This document shows positions 28,530 to 40,558 of a stretch of 64,000 nt of DNA, piece by piece. How positions within the stretch are numbered: the stretch's first letter is position 1; each line of letters opens with the position of its first letter. The translations under genes were made by a program, and so were the position numbers. Under the pieces are notes generated by a model. The model was not told where the DNA came from and did no database searches. It worked only from the letters and a program-made list of their open reading frames with translations. The stretch comes from Plectrocnemia conspersa (taxonomy: Eukaryota; Arthropoda; Insecta; Trichoptera; Polycentropodidae), in the NCBI GenBank assembly GCA_009617715.1, contig VTFK01000048.1:434001-498000 (forward strand). Reading direction: 5' to 3'.

Positions 28530-31500
28530 CAAGATTGAAATAGTATATAATAAAAAATACACTTATCTATATAATATAGTAAGCTACGCGGCAACATATA
28601 ATAAGATGCGTTCTTGTATATAATTATTGATTTAAATGAATTTTATTTACAGGACACAAATAAATTCAGAGTTGCATTTAAGAAACAAAAAGCGGAGGTT
28701 CAATAAAATATATTAGTAAGAACAGGGGTTCCTAAACTTTAATCATCAAATTAAGATTTTGATTAAAATTAGTACTTCAAAATTAATTACAACGGCGGCT
28801 AAAAATATTCTTTGTTACAAAACTATTGTGGTTGAGAAGTTTATCAGTTTTAAAATATTCATGGAATAACGTATAAACAATTTGATAACTTATATTACAC
28901 CGCATAATAAACTAATGTTATTTTTAAAAAGTTGTATCTCAGATAATTTTAATTTTTTTCAAGATTAAATTTTGTCATGAGACCAAAAAAAGATGGAAAA
29001 ATCGACAAAGAAGTATTTCAGAATTACTCTTGTTTCGCTTTTTGTCCGTAAGGATGGAATAATTTTAATATATGAATTTGCTTATCATAAAAATACGTGA
29101 AAAGGCTTACCCGATCCAATATATTGTAGACAACAAAAATGTGTTTCTACTGAGTCAAGGATTAACAGAAACTTTATTAAGTGCCCACCATTGTTAACTC
29201 TCGCGGATTATAAACTTGAAAGCATCATAAAATTTTGAATGAAAGTTTTATAATCTTTTATTCATAAATCAGCTAATTGTGTATACAGAATTTTCTCGTT
29301 TCATATTTGCAAAAGTAAAAAATAAATATTTTTTGTTACTTCTAAATCGATTATAATATTAATTATCTAGTCAAATAATTTATTATGTGCTATTGATATC
29401 AAAATTGCATTGGAATATTTAAAAAAATCTGTTCATATCTCTTGCTAGCGATGCTAACCATCTACCGATGGATAGCGAGCAACACTATCAAGTCATAAAT
29501 CGGTGACGGTAAATAATAACAATAGACTTAAATGCCTTTTTTGTATGACCATTTCCCCAGTATGCCGTGTGTATTTTTTGCAAATACTTGCATTTTATTA
29601 TTTTTGTTAAACGGCAAATGTTTGAGGATGTCGAAACGAAATATATCATAAAGCTTAAAGTTCAACCCTGCTTTTTATAAGATACTAGACGAATAAATGT
29701 GGGTCGAAGTCGATACGACATAGTTAGAAGTCGATTGAGGGTCGATAGAAAAAGTTATTACATAACAATTGAATAATTAAATTCATCAAAAATTACTAAA
29801 TATTTCTCTTTGCTTTAATTATGTAATGTTAGTTATTTTTCGCTTAATATAAGTTTGCTATCTTTTTTTTACATAAATGTATTTTTTGTAATATTATTTT
29901 ATAAGGGTTGAATTTTTATACATTAATATTCCTATAATTTTATTTGTATTTTTACGGGCTATAAATAATACCGAATACAATAAAATATTATATTGTAGGT
30001 TGCGGTTAGATTAGGAGTTTCATAATCTCCGACATTCAGCACTCCGTCCTATAAGCGAACTTGATCATATGAATATTACTTGACTAAACATCACATATTT
30101 GGGGTAGATCTTAAATCTCATATTAAAATATTCTAGCTATTTAGCATGTGCAGTGCGTCCGATTTTGCATAAATCCGGCAACAATTGAATTTGTAACTAT
30201 CTTCTTGGAAAACGGATTTGCCGGTTTTTGTGCTTAGGTATCGATCAGTTATCTTTAAAAGCGCTTCATATTCTTTCGTTGCTGGTGCCATTCATAATAG
30301 ATACAATTGTATCGTTAATTGCGCCGGAAAGAAATTAAAAAAATAAATGTAAAACGTAAATTAGATTTAATAGATGATGTTGGAATGCCCTTTTCATTGC
30401 GAGTGAATTAAATACAATATTAGTTAAAGCATTAAATAAAGACGTTTGCCGAACTTTGAAGTAACATTATGATTTATAATTAAAATGTATAATAATATTT
30501 ACCTTACGAGACCAACGAACCTTAAAATATTAATAATAAAAATGACAATTTATGAATTAAATACTTAAAACTTTGTGACAAATTATCTCACAACCTTTTG
30601 TTAAAATAAAATAACACATTTATAAAAAATATACATATTTATTTTATACATATATAAATCCTTAGAATTTTACTTTAAGTAAAATAAAAGATTATTAAAA
30701 AAATCTATGATTTTTAATTCCTTATTATATAATAATTAAGGAATAAAAAGTCAATAGGTTCAATCAACAAAGCTATACAAAAGCTTAATTTTAAATTATT
30801 GAAATGGAGATAGCAAAAATATATATCGCTAATCCTCTTTGTTATTTATGGTTACTGGAGAATGGAGAACCTAAGCGCTTTTGCATCTTAAAGCATTTTA
30901 AAAATTCAAGTGAAAATAAATTTTACATGTTCCACTTACAAAAATTGAATTTTTTCTTTTTGTTAATAAATATATCACTTTTGTATAGCTAAATTTTCGT
31001 CCGACTAAAAAAAGTTTACGTGATATCAAGTGAAACGCTGTTATGATAAAATAAATTATGGTAATTAGTTTATGTTGGAATAAACTTTGCCTGTTTCAGT
31101 TCAAATTAGTTCCTAACAATATCCATATATATTACTTTTAAATAAAGGTGTTTAGCTTTCGCCTTTTAGCACTCAATCCCGTTGATAGAGCATCTGACCC
31201 GATTCAGTGCTCAATGATAATAATTATATCTTCCAAGTAATCTGTATCCAATATATGATTAAACTCAAGATTATTTGCCAGTCCAGAACCTCTACTTTGA
31301 CAAACTTTGTTATACAATAACAAATGCTTTATTGCTAAAGCATTTGCTGAGACAAATTAGAATAAATACATACATATTATTTACATCATACCTCGCTTTA
31401 CGAGATTCCGAATAACGAATCCTTTATTATAGCCAAATTTTCAGATGCACTTTTTGCTATGTATTTCATTTAAATAAAATCACTTATAAATATAATTAAC

Positions 31501-33160
31501 ATAAAAAAATGTTAAACGCGTGACATGATGTTCTTATCAGTATCCAATGTTGTGGATGAATCTTGTAGGAAAATTGTTTCAACGTTTTACTCTACTTTCT
31601 GCTTCTTTCTGCAGTTATTTGCACAGTATACTGGATGTCTAAATATATGTGAAACTTTGGCGCTACGTTCTTAGACAGAATAACTTTAATAAAACAAGAT
31701 ATTTATTACACTTTCGAAATGAAAAAGCGTTTCTAACAAATATTTTGCTGTCGGCAGCTCCTTGTGTATAGTCTGTTCTGCAAATGCTTATATTTGGATC
31801 AGTAAGCGGTGGATATAACTCAAAGAGACTCAGCTGATATGGTTGATAACCCTACAAGTCATATTTCGAATATAGAAATTTCGGCCGGCGGAAAAATACT
31901 TTGTACACCGGCTGATCGTAATCTTACCTGAACACTAGAGACGAGCCTTTTTAGATTACGCAATCCCGTCCGGTTTTCTTTGTATTGATCAACTCTGCCT
32001 TTGTAAAACATGCAATTCATTGCTTTTATTATACTGAAGATTTATAATTTTATATCTTATATTTTGATTTTGACACAAAATCTCCTTGCAATATTTACAT
32101 TCAATTTTAACTCGTAAATAAATAGTTTTTTATGATTTCTCATTCCGTACAAGCGACAATTTTCGGAGTACTTTTTCTCCGTTGAGTAGTGAATCATTGG
32201 TCATGGTCTCCGCATTTTTTGGTACTTTTCAGTTTCGTTTTAATGGATCGTTGATCAAAAACTATTACAACTTTCCTCCTTACACTTCATTGTGTGGAAG
32301 TTTTTTAATTGTATTTTAATAAAGTGTTAGATGCTACAGACATTTACGCTGTACAGTACTTATCCCAGGCACATTCCTTTATTTTTAATAACGAATTACA
32401 AAGTTTTATAAATTATTTTTAAGTTATAACAGTTGAATATGTCTATACAGCTTGTAGAGTATATTGATATAATAGTATGGATAGGTACGAGCTATCGTTA
32501 GTTGTTGTGATGCTGCGTCGAATTATTCTCCAAGTAGTTTTATAATATCTTATTCGCGACCATAACAACGCAATCAACTATGCAATCTAAGTTACAAAAT
32601 CACACCATGACCGAATTTCTGTACTGCTCCGTTTCTTTATAAGCGCAAGAAAATCCATACATTTATTATTATGACTCTCTTTGAAAATTGATTTCACACA
32701 TCTCACTATCATAAAATATCTTAAAACATTTGTATAACAATAACTAAAAAAAATTATAAAAATAAACTCACAAATGTAATTTCACTATTACAAAATAGTT
32801 TCAAAATATCAAACGTATTTACTAGAAACATTGAGTGATTTGTTTAAAAAATGTCCATCATACTGCCGTACTACATAGACAATGGGTTAGAATTATTTTT
32901 ACCTTTAACCTAAACCAAATTCAAACTCACCCGAAAGAACAAGTATTTCTAAAACTACTGCCTGAGACAAACTTCCAGTGCGATATTGAATAAAATATAC
33001 AACAAAACCATATCGTATTACATTTCTCTTGAAATTTTTGAAGTCGTTTGAATTTTCACCCTATATTTGCTAACCGAAAAATCATTAGTTTTATGAGTTT
33101 GTCTGCGATTGCTTAATACCTATTTATGTTTCATAATGAGTAATGCTTGCCAATTTAATT
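28530..33160. other. AT-rich region without a supported gene
   Basis: No supported feature. Possibly the 3' part of the large intron before the exon at 33166. Short GC-richer patches at 31150-31220 and 31870-31970 have no ORF. Confidence 0.5.
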
Positions 33161-33165
33161 TCCAG

Positions 33166-33447
33166 ATGCACAGTTTCAAAAGGAACGTGGGCACGCAGCT
33201 AACAACATCAGGGGGCCGCGTCTCCAGAAGGCTTCAGTGCGTGGGGACAGCCGGCCCAACAGGGACACGACGTCCCCAGTTCGCTCTATGTAGTCCGAAC
33301 GATTTCACCTGTCCGATCCACAGGTGCCACCATGAATACGACCGTTCACTGAGGCACTCGGATCCCGAGTACATTTGAGAGTGCGCCAACCGTGACCGGC
33401 TCATGTATTCCCACATGGACGTTAACTATCATCTACCTCATTGGTAG
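33166..33447 (+). other. Probable terminal exon of an unidentified plus-strand gene
   Basis: A GC-rich block of about 280 bases after a clear acceptor (AATTTAATTTCCAG|). Two frames are plausible. The first starts at the first base (MHSFKRNVGTQLTT...), stays open to TGA at 33376-33378, then continues without a stop for 22 more codons (ECANRDRLMYSHMDVNYHLP, then HW) to TAG at 33445-33447. The second starts two bases in (AQFQKERGHAANNIRGPRLQ...) and ends at TAG 33291-33293 with TSPVRSM. Both frames join in phase to open frames of the island at 18809-18889 across a 14.3 kb intron. Wobble positions are GC-rich in the first frame. I cannot name the product. The antisense ORF at 33234-33416 looks like a shadow. 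Confidence 0.45.
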
Positions 33448-33449
33448 AG

Positions 33450-35865
33450 TCTTAGCACAAATTTTTACATCGAATAAAATTATTAATATATCAAAATAAA
33501 GACTTAAATATAAATGTATGTGTAAAAACAGTGCATCCGTAATGCTTATATATTATAATAATGATAATTTTTTTAATTTTATATTTTCCATGACATTGAG
33601 TTAAGATAAAACTAAGTTATCACATGTACAAATATTATTTAAATGTTAATTTCTAAGATGACTATGTAAAAATGTTAACATATTATTTTTGTAAATAAGT
33701 AAAAGTGTATAAGTACGCTATTAATAGTATATATATATTTTATATGGATGTTATAAATAATAATATTGCCAATGTATGCTTACATAGTAAATTTTTTGGT
33801 AAAATAATATTGTATTTGATTGACATTTATAAATGTATTACCAGTTAATTCACAATCACTCACAGATTTAACCGAAGCCTTGGTGTAAGCTTAACATTAT
33901 ATTTGTTTTGTTTCTACTGGAACCAGATTCGAAGACAATAATTGGAAGCCATATATAAATCCTGATGGAGATTTATAGTTTTAAAGTAATATTAAATAGA
34001 TAGTGATAGATGCTACCTAAGTATTTCAAATGTTTCTTGTCGAAACTTGCAGAATATTTCAATGCACTTTCTTCGATCATGACTAGGATTCCCCAAAACT
34101 ACCCCCCGACTAAAAGTTTATCTATGTATAATAAATTTGGATGAAAACTATTTTAACTCAATGGACAGTAATTTAAATTTGAAGAAAGTTACAAGTTCTA
34201 ACTTTTATAGAAATCGCTAGATACCGTTTGCGTCAGTCTGTGCTGCCAGCCATTTTACGCTGTCATTTTGCCTTGATTTATGGAAGTCCAATAAGAATTC
34301 AAAACACCACTCTGTAAATTGGTTACAGTGATATATATGAATATCATAGTTTAAAAAGCGGACTATTGGTGTCATTACAAATCAGTAATGTAACACAAAA
34401 GAACAACAGTAGCTTAAAATAACCGCCGCACTTGCAACATACACCAAAGTAAAACAACATTCAATTTTTAAACACTGAATTCATCATTAAATTAAAATTC
34501 AGTATGATTTATGCATGTCTTTCACCTCGGTAAGTGTATGAGTAGACTAAAAATTACCAAAACAGCATCAGTTCTGTAGCAGATACTTCTTAAAAAGATG
34601 AATCACACCAAGTAGAGGCATTACAGCAGTTTAAGGCATCGCAAAGGAAAATCTTTGATCAGTTAATAAAATAGCCTCAATTCTGGAGATGAGTAATGGA
34701 TCAGCAGATTGTGTTGTCCATGATGTTCCACACCATCTGCCAAAAAGATTATACTGGCTCACTTTTGCAACTAACGAGATGTAATTGTTCATTTATATTC
34801 AGCATACTCACCAAGTGATTAAATTGCAAGGAGGCAATGGGAGGAAAGAGGTTCAGGTCAGACAAAAATAATTTAGGTCCACTTGCTGCACAAATGCACA
34901 AAATATATGTTGGGGACCGATACAGTTGGCAAACCTGGACCTAGAGCAGCATTGGAGGAACTGGATCACTTTACAACGTGACAGCTCATAATTATATACA
35001 TATTATCATACCATGTAATAATCTAGTTACAAAATTGAACATCTGCAGCAGCTAACTGTAACTCATTGCAAACTTAACATCACACATTCGCCGAATATAT
35101 ATTTTTATTTATCTGTGCATTTTCTAATCACCGGAAATCTTGCATTGGAAGCCATGGTGACTTTGTAGAAACACAATAAATTGTAGTTCATTAAATTACA
35201 AGATTAAAAATTTGATATACAAATAAAAGAGCTTTTACAAGTGTAAAAATGGTTAAGGCTTTAAACAGCATTATTTATGTTCAAGAAGAAATAAACCCTA
35301 TTACAATTATATATCAAAATTTAAAGAAAATGCATTACAAAAGAGTATTTTATTTATATGTATAAAGTATTTAATCATCAAAAAATCGCATTCTTAAAAA
35401 ATAATTTATTTTAACTTTTTAATAATACAATAAACATACTTGAATACAAAAATAAACATAATTAAATCATCATGAATTGGTTTCGACGAAAGCAACTAGA
35501 AATTTTGTTTTCTAATAAAAACATAGCTAGAACTTTTTTAAATTGCAAAATATATTTTTTTATTTTTATAAAAATGATTTATTAAGGCATTTTTAAAAAA
35601 GCTAATTTACTTTAAACTAATTTATAATAAATATCAACTGTTTATAATAAAGTCACTGGTATTACTCAGCATTTTTATCTACCAGAAGGGTTAGTTTTTT
35701 TTAATTTTAAGAATTTTGAAAGCAATTTATAGTAGAAGTATGATAAATAATTTAAATTTAAGTGAAAGTAGAGGAAGCGACACTTCCAGTGTTTTCTGTG
35801 AAACTTATATATTTTACATAATTACATACATATGTATTGTTATTTTAAAAATATTAACAATAAAA
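33450..35865. other. Intergenic region between the orphan exon and Chmp1
   Basis: AT-rich. The patch 34520-34970 is less AT-rich and may be transposon debris, but I found no motif that names a family. Confidence 0.4.
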
Positions 35866-38355
35866 TTATTCGGCCTGTCTCAAACGGGCTAATCTTTGAG
35901 TGAGTTCATCTTGTTCTTGCGAAACCACACTGGGGGTTCCGATTGAGCTGCCTGTGACTTCTTGCGGAAGCTCCATATTTAACTCCAATCTGAAACATAT
36001 CACATTGTAACACATGTTAGTTAATCCAGTAATACAATACTTCACTATGGTTTACTATAACACTATGATTCTTAACTTTTTACAAACAAAACAACAATTT
36101 AAACCTCAAATTACAGTCAAAACTCTTCCTAGAAACAATAATTACTAGCATCACAAAAAGGAAGAACTTGCATTTGCCCATATAGATAGTAACACCAGTG
36201 TGATATCGGTTAATTGTCAGAAAATAAATATTTCTTTTCAACACTCAGCCATTTAACGTAAAATTTGAAGTGATCATTTGATTTTTTTTATTTATTTTGA
36301 AATTCTGACTATGGTATGCTTGAACAAAATATATATGTATTATATGCGAAAGATAATCACATTTCATATCAAATTATCATGGAACCGACATTTCATATCA
36401 AATTACAATGGAACCGTCAAGTCATGTTTTCAACGAAAACAAGTTGATACATGTAAAGCATTATAATGATCACACGAGCCAAGAGGATAAGGCAGATATG
36501 TTACGGCCCTTATATGAAATATACAGAAAGTCTAAGGAGTGGTGACATAGCCTTCTTATGGATTGATTGAAGTAAGATTAACTCCTAGAGATTGCTTATT
36601 GTGAAATTGATAAAAATATTTTTTAAAATGGGGACAGAAAATCTTATATCTTTTGGAACAATAAGTATAGAAAAACGTCATTTTTGACAAAATATCTTCT
36701 GAGAAAGGAGAGCATCGAAAATTGTAAACGGTTCAAAATGCGAAATATTTTTTTCTAAAAACAGATTTATGTGATTAAGGTGTTATTTATTTATATATAT
36801 TAATTTTAATTATTGCATGTTTAATATTTATTTTAGAATATATCAATATTCATTTTCAAAAGATTTATCCCTCATATGGTTATTTATTACTACTCATATT
36901 AAACGATAATTAAATTTAAATAATAAATGTATATGTGAATATTATAGAATATAAAATGCGTAAGTACTACATAATATTACTCAACTTTGATATCCTATGC
37001 CAAAAACTCTACTTAGGTTAATCCCCTACAGTAAGCATAATTTATTCTCGCTTCTGCTCTTAAGCAATATGGGCATCGCTGTTTTTGTACTTTTAAGCTA
37101 TGGAGATATCGTTTTTAACTAATAAAACACACAAATTGGAAAAAAAATTTCGCTACTACCAGTATTTTATTTTGTAATACTGGTATTACTACTGGTAGTA
37201 TCGAAGGTCGATTTTTTCCCCAATACCGGTATTGCAAAACCTAGGCACGCTCCTGGTGCCAAAAATATTTTTGAGTGAACGTTTTCTATAACCCTTTGTT
37301 ATATATTTTCTACTCTTAGGCAGTGGTAATCATTTGGGCTGGTCAGCTATAATGGCCAAGTGACCATAAATAATAATTTTGTTTGTCAGTATTATTGAGT
37401 TATTCCATGCCTCTATGATGAACTTCTGCTTTATTTTTTTTCACGATTGGCGAATAAATAGCCATTAAAATCGCTCAACAGTTGCTTATTACTTTTAAAT
37501 ACCTATAAATGTTTAATTCTGGTTTTAATTGACATTTTTAAAAAATAAAAATTTACATAAATTTAGCTCAAATGTTACTTTTTCAACAAAAAAATAGGAA
37601 AAATCACATTTTAAGCCCTGCATTTAATAAATATCTCCCATTTTCTGATATATATTATGATTTTATCAACTATTTTAAGTACTAACCCAGCTTCGTCAGC
37701 GACTTGGTGAAGAAGATTATCTACGTCAGCTTGCGGCACAGATGTCGTGGTCGTTTCCGACATTGTATTTTCCATATATGAAGATTGAACGTCTAAATCT
37801 TCAAATTGACTCTCAAACCTATCCATCAATCCTGATATCTTTTCTAAATTCATAGATTTCATGGCAGCATCCATTGCTTTCACGACACCTGCCATGGATT
37901 GTGTGACCTAAACCAAGCAAAACATCATTATACAGCAAATAATTGGAGAAATAACAAGATAAATACCTTTCTGGTGGTCAAAGCTGTTTGGACTCTGCTA
38001 GCGACAGCGTCAACTCTAGCCGACATTCTGAGATAATTCAATGATTGATTTTTTTGCCGAATAGCATTCTCTGCGTGAATTCGAGCCACGTCTATGTTGC
38101 CTTTCTGTATCGCCTTCTTAGCTTTGTTCTTCTCGAGCTTCTCTTCTTTTTCACATTTTTTTGAGCTTCGCTCCAGATCTTTCACGGCAAATTTTAGATT
38201 AAATAGATGTTCTGTGATATTATTGTTAAGGAAAACGCAAATTGTACATGATTGAATGAGTTAAAAAGAAATACCAATCACTTATTTTTTATTTACATAT
38301 GTGGTGAAAGTTTTCGACAGTTTAAAAGGATACTTTCCATTGCAGACGAAGACAT
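35866..38355 (-). CDS. Chmp1: CHMP1, ESCRT-III-associated charged multivesicular body protein 1
   Basis: Four coding exons on the minus strand: 38334-38355, 37967-38211, 37687-37907 and 35866-35989, all with GT-AG introns and matching phases, giving 612 nt and 203 aa. The start MSSSAMEKHLFNLKF and the end DELTQRLARLRQAE* match insect CHMP1 closely, and 203 aa is the length I recall for the fly protein. The N-terminal helical hairpin is basic and rich in K/E (about residues 10-110). The last 14 residues carry the MIM1 motif (LxxRLxxLR) that binds MIT domains of VPS4, spastin and similar partners. From family knowledge the protein acts at endosomal and midbody membranes, where it helps recruit VPS4 to disassemble ESCRT-III. 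The first exon codes for only seven and a third residues, so simple ORF calling misses it. The last intron (1.7 kb) holds AT-rich DNA and short repeats. Identification is firm. Confidence 0.97.
36360..36417. repeat. Two-copy 29-bp tandem duplication
   Basis: CATTTCATATCAAATTATCA(TGGAACCGA) repeats immediately with two to three changes. Located in the last Chmp1 intron. Confidence 0.85.
37150..37260. repeat. Palindromic ACCAGTA/TACTGGT cluster
   Basis: CTACTACCAGTATTTTATTT is followed by AATACTGGTATTACTACTGG and then CAATACCGGTATTGC AAAACCTAGGC. These are inverted units resembling the ends of hAT-type elements. In the last Chmp1 intron. Family assignment is tentative. Confidence 0.45.
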
Positions 38356-38938
38356 TTCGTTCCCCGTTTTGGATTCCTTGGAATTTAACGATATAGAATT
38401 TAATGAAGCTACACAATCAGCTCAATTGCTATCGTGAAGCGAATTAAACACCCGAAAATGAGTCACAACTGTCAGTGTTGCGCACAGACGTCATAACCTT
38501 GGGCCATAAAAGCGCAAAAACTGTTCAGCTATTTACTAGGTATAAATAATAGTATTTTGCTACAATAAAAACTGATATTATTTTTAAATAAATGAAAAAA
38601 TAAGTTCATTTAAATAATACGTTTTCTTAAAATTAAAATTAATACTAATAAAATACTATTTTATATTTGTAAAAATAAATATATATTTTTATTTTATAAT
38701 ATTGCTATCAATCTTCTCTTAAAGCTAAATAAAACATCTAAAGTTTATTTAAGAACAATAATTTGTACGCGTTAGTTATCATAAATTTAGATTTTTAAGA
38801 ATTTACATGTATTCGTATTTTTTTGCAAAATTGCAATGTTTTACGCTAATGCTGATTGAAAAATGTTTAAAAACTGTGATACATCTTAAATATTTAGTAT
38901 TTTTATCTTTCTACATTTTAGTTTTGCAAATTAAATGT

Positions 38939-39105
38939 GTGGGGGCCTATTTATGCATTTATTTTATTACGACCAAAAGTTGACGACACTCTGGTAACAC
39001 TGACGTGACGGCGGCGAGGGCAGCACATTCTTGGACAAAAGTTGACTGGAGATTATTGGCCGATAGTGCCTCGTTTATCAATTATAGACAAGAGGGGGGA
39101 TTATA
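38939..39105. repeat. Dispersed repeat family A, copy 2
   Basis: GTGGGGGCCTATTTATGC, GACCAAAAGTTGACGACACT, GGTAACACTGACGTGACGGC and GGCGAGGGCAGCAC align block by block with the copy at 24.82 kb. Confidence 0.7.
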
Positions 39106-39644
39106 CCTAGCTGACCTCTAATACATAAGTTGCACGTTTAATCTGGCATGAGTTTAAAATATTGATATCGGGCTTATGGACTGAGGAACGATATAACACG
39201 GTCAGTCTTCTCGAAAATGCTGTCAGATGATACGTTTTCCATGTAAAAAAACGATGAATTGCAGTAAAATATGCTGCTATTGCAATAATAATAGCCTTTC
39301 GCTATAAAAAAAACGTGTTAAGAGAAAATTATGTCTACTGAAAAATATCTCTACACGCATTTGAATAAATTAAATTAAATAAAAGAATCTTAGGAAGATG
39401 AGAACTAAGAAAATTGTTATGTTTTGCCCACTGTTTGAAGCGGTGAAGCCATACTTGATAAAACAAGATATGTGTTTTAATATTAAAAAATAAGAAAAAG
39501 GGCAAAGAATTTGGATACATGACATAAATAAAACCCGGGAAGACTATGAAGAGTATCATAGGCTCCATAATTGAATCTTATGAAGACCGATTTTACACTT
39601 ATTTTCGTATGTCTAACGAATAGTTTGTAAACAATCACAACCGG

Positions 39645-39766
39645 CACGCTTCGCCTTCGCTTCGCCGCGAAAACGCCTCACGCCTTCGCTTTCTGTGTGA
39701 CTAAACTCGAAGGACTCGGTGTATTACAAAATAAAAACGCTTCGCCACGCCTTCGCTTCGCTCTCT
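39645..39766. repeat. CGCTTCGCCTTCGC-type low-complexity repeat
   Basis: Two runs of CTTCGC/GCCTTCGCTTCGC units (39645-39692 and 39738-39762) flank an AT-rich spacer. Strikingly GC-rich next to the surroundings, upstream of DUS3. Confidence 0.7.
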
Positions 39767-40558
39767 GTTTGGATAGGCCTTTATGCTACGTGTTTCCAGG
39801 TCTATTTTTACGATTAATATTTTGAACTGTTTTTCTCAGAATAATGTCTAAATTACAAAGCCAAACTAAGTTTATACGATTTGTTGGCCAATTTAAACAA
39901 TAATTGGAGCTGTCGTGAGTATGTTCACTGTATTATGCATTAATAACGTTTACAAATAATTAATAAAATGCAGGCACGTGTGTTAAGTGAATATTAAAAT
40001 TATATTACAAGTTGTCAAATCCATGGCTTGAATTTTAATTTAAAGTGGTGTCCACGATTTGTAAATCATTGAATCATTTTTATTTCCATATAACCTAGAA
40101 TATTATGCAAAACAAATTACAAGTTAAACTTTGGGTGAGACTGATTCGCGCGATATTCAAATGAATAATAAAATAGTACGTTAATTACTAAATTAGCTTT
40201 TACATAATAAAGAATTTATTTTATATGTATTTTTTACCAAAGATAAATGCCAAGTTTGTGTAGTGATATTATTTATTTTTACCATTGATTTTAAATGTGC
40301 GTTAAAAAACAGAGAGGTGGGAAAAACATACAAAGATATAAATAAGTGATTATGTAGTTCTTTTAAATTATAAGTTTGCATAAATTCTGTTGCGATTCAA
40401 TTTAGTCATTATATTTCAATTATATTTTTAGATTGGCAGCACCTAAATCACCATGCTTCGCATTCTTGGTTAGCTCAGTTTGACGTTTCAAATATATCCG
40501 TCAAACATTTTTCATCTTCAAAAAAATATTAATGATTGAATAATAACAATTCACAACA

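Noticed and set aside
34520..34970. Possible DNA-transposon remnant
   Set aside because: Only a compositional hint; no transposase motif or terminal repeats could be shown.
38252..38437. Plus-strand ORF opposite Chmp1 exon 1 (ends ATQSAQLLS)
   Set aside because: It overlaps the first Chmp1 exon and promoter on the other strand, has no splice partner and no known motif.
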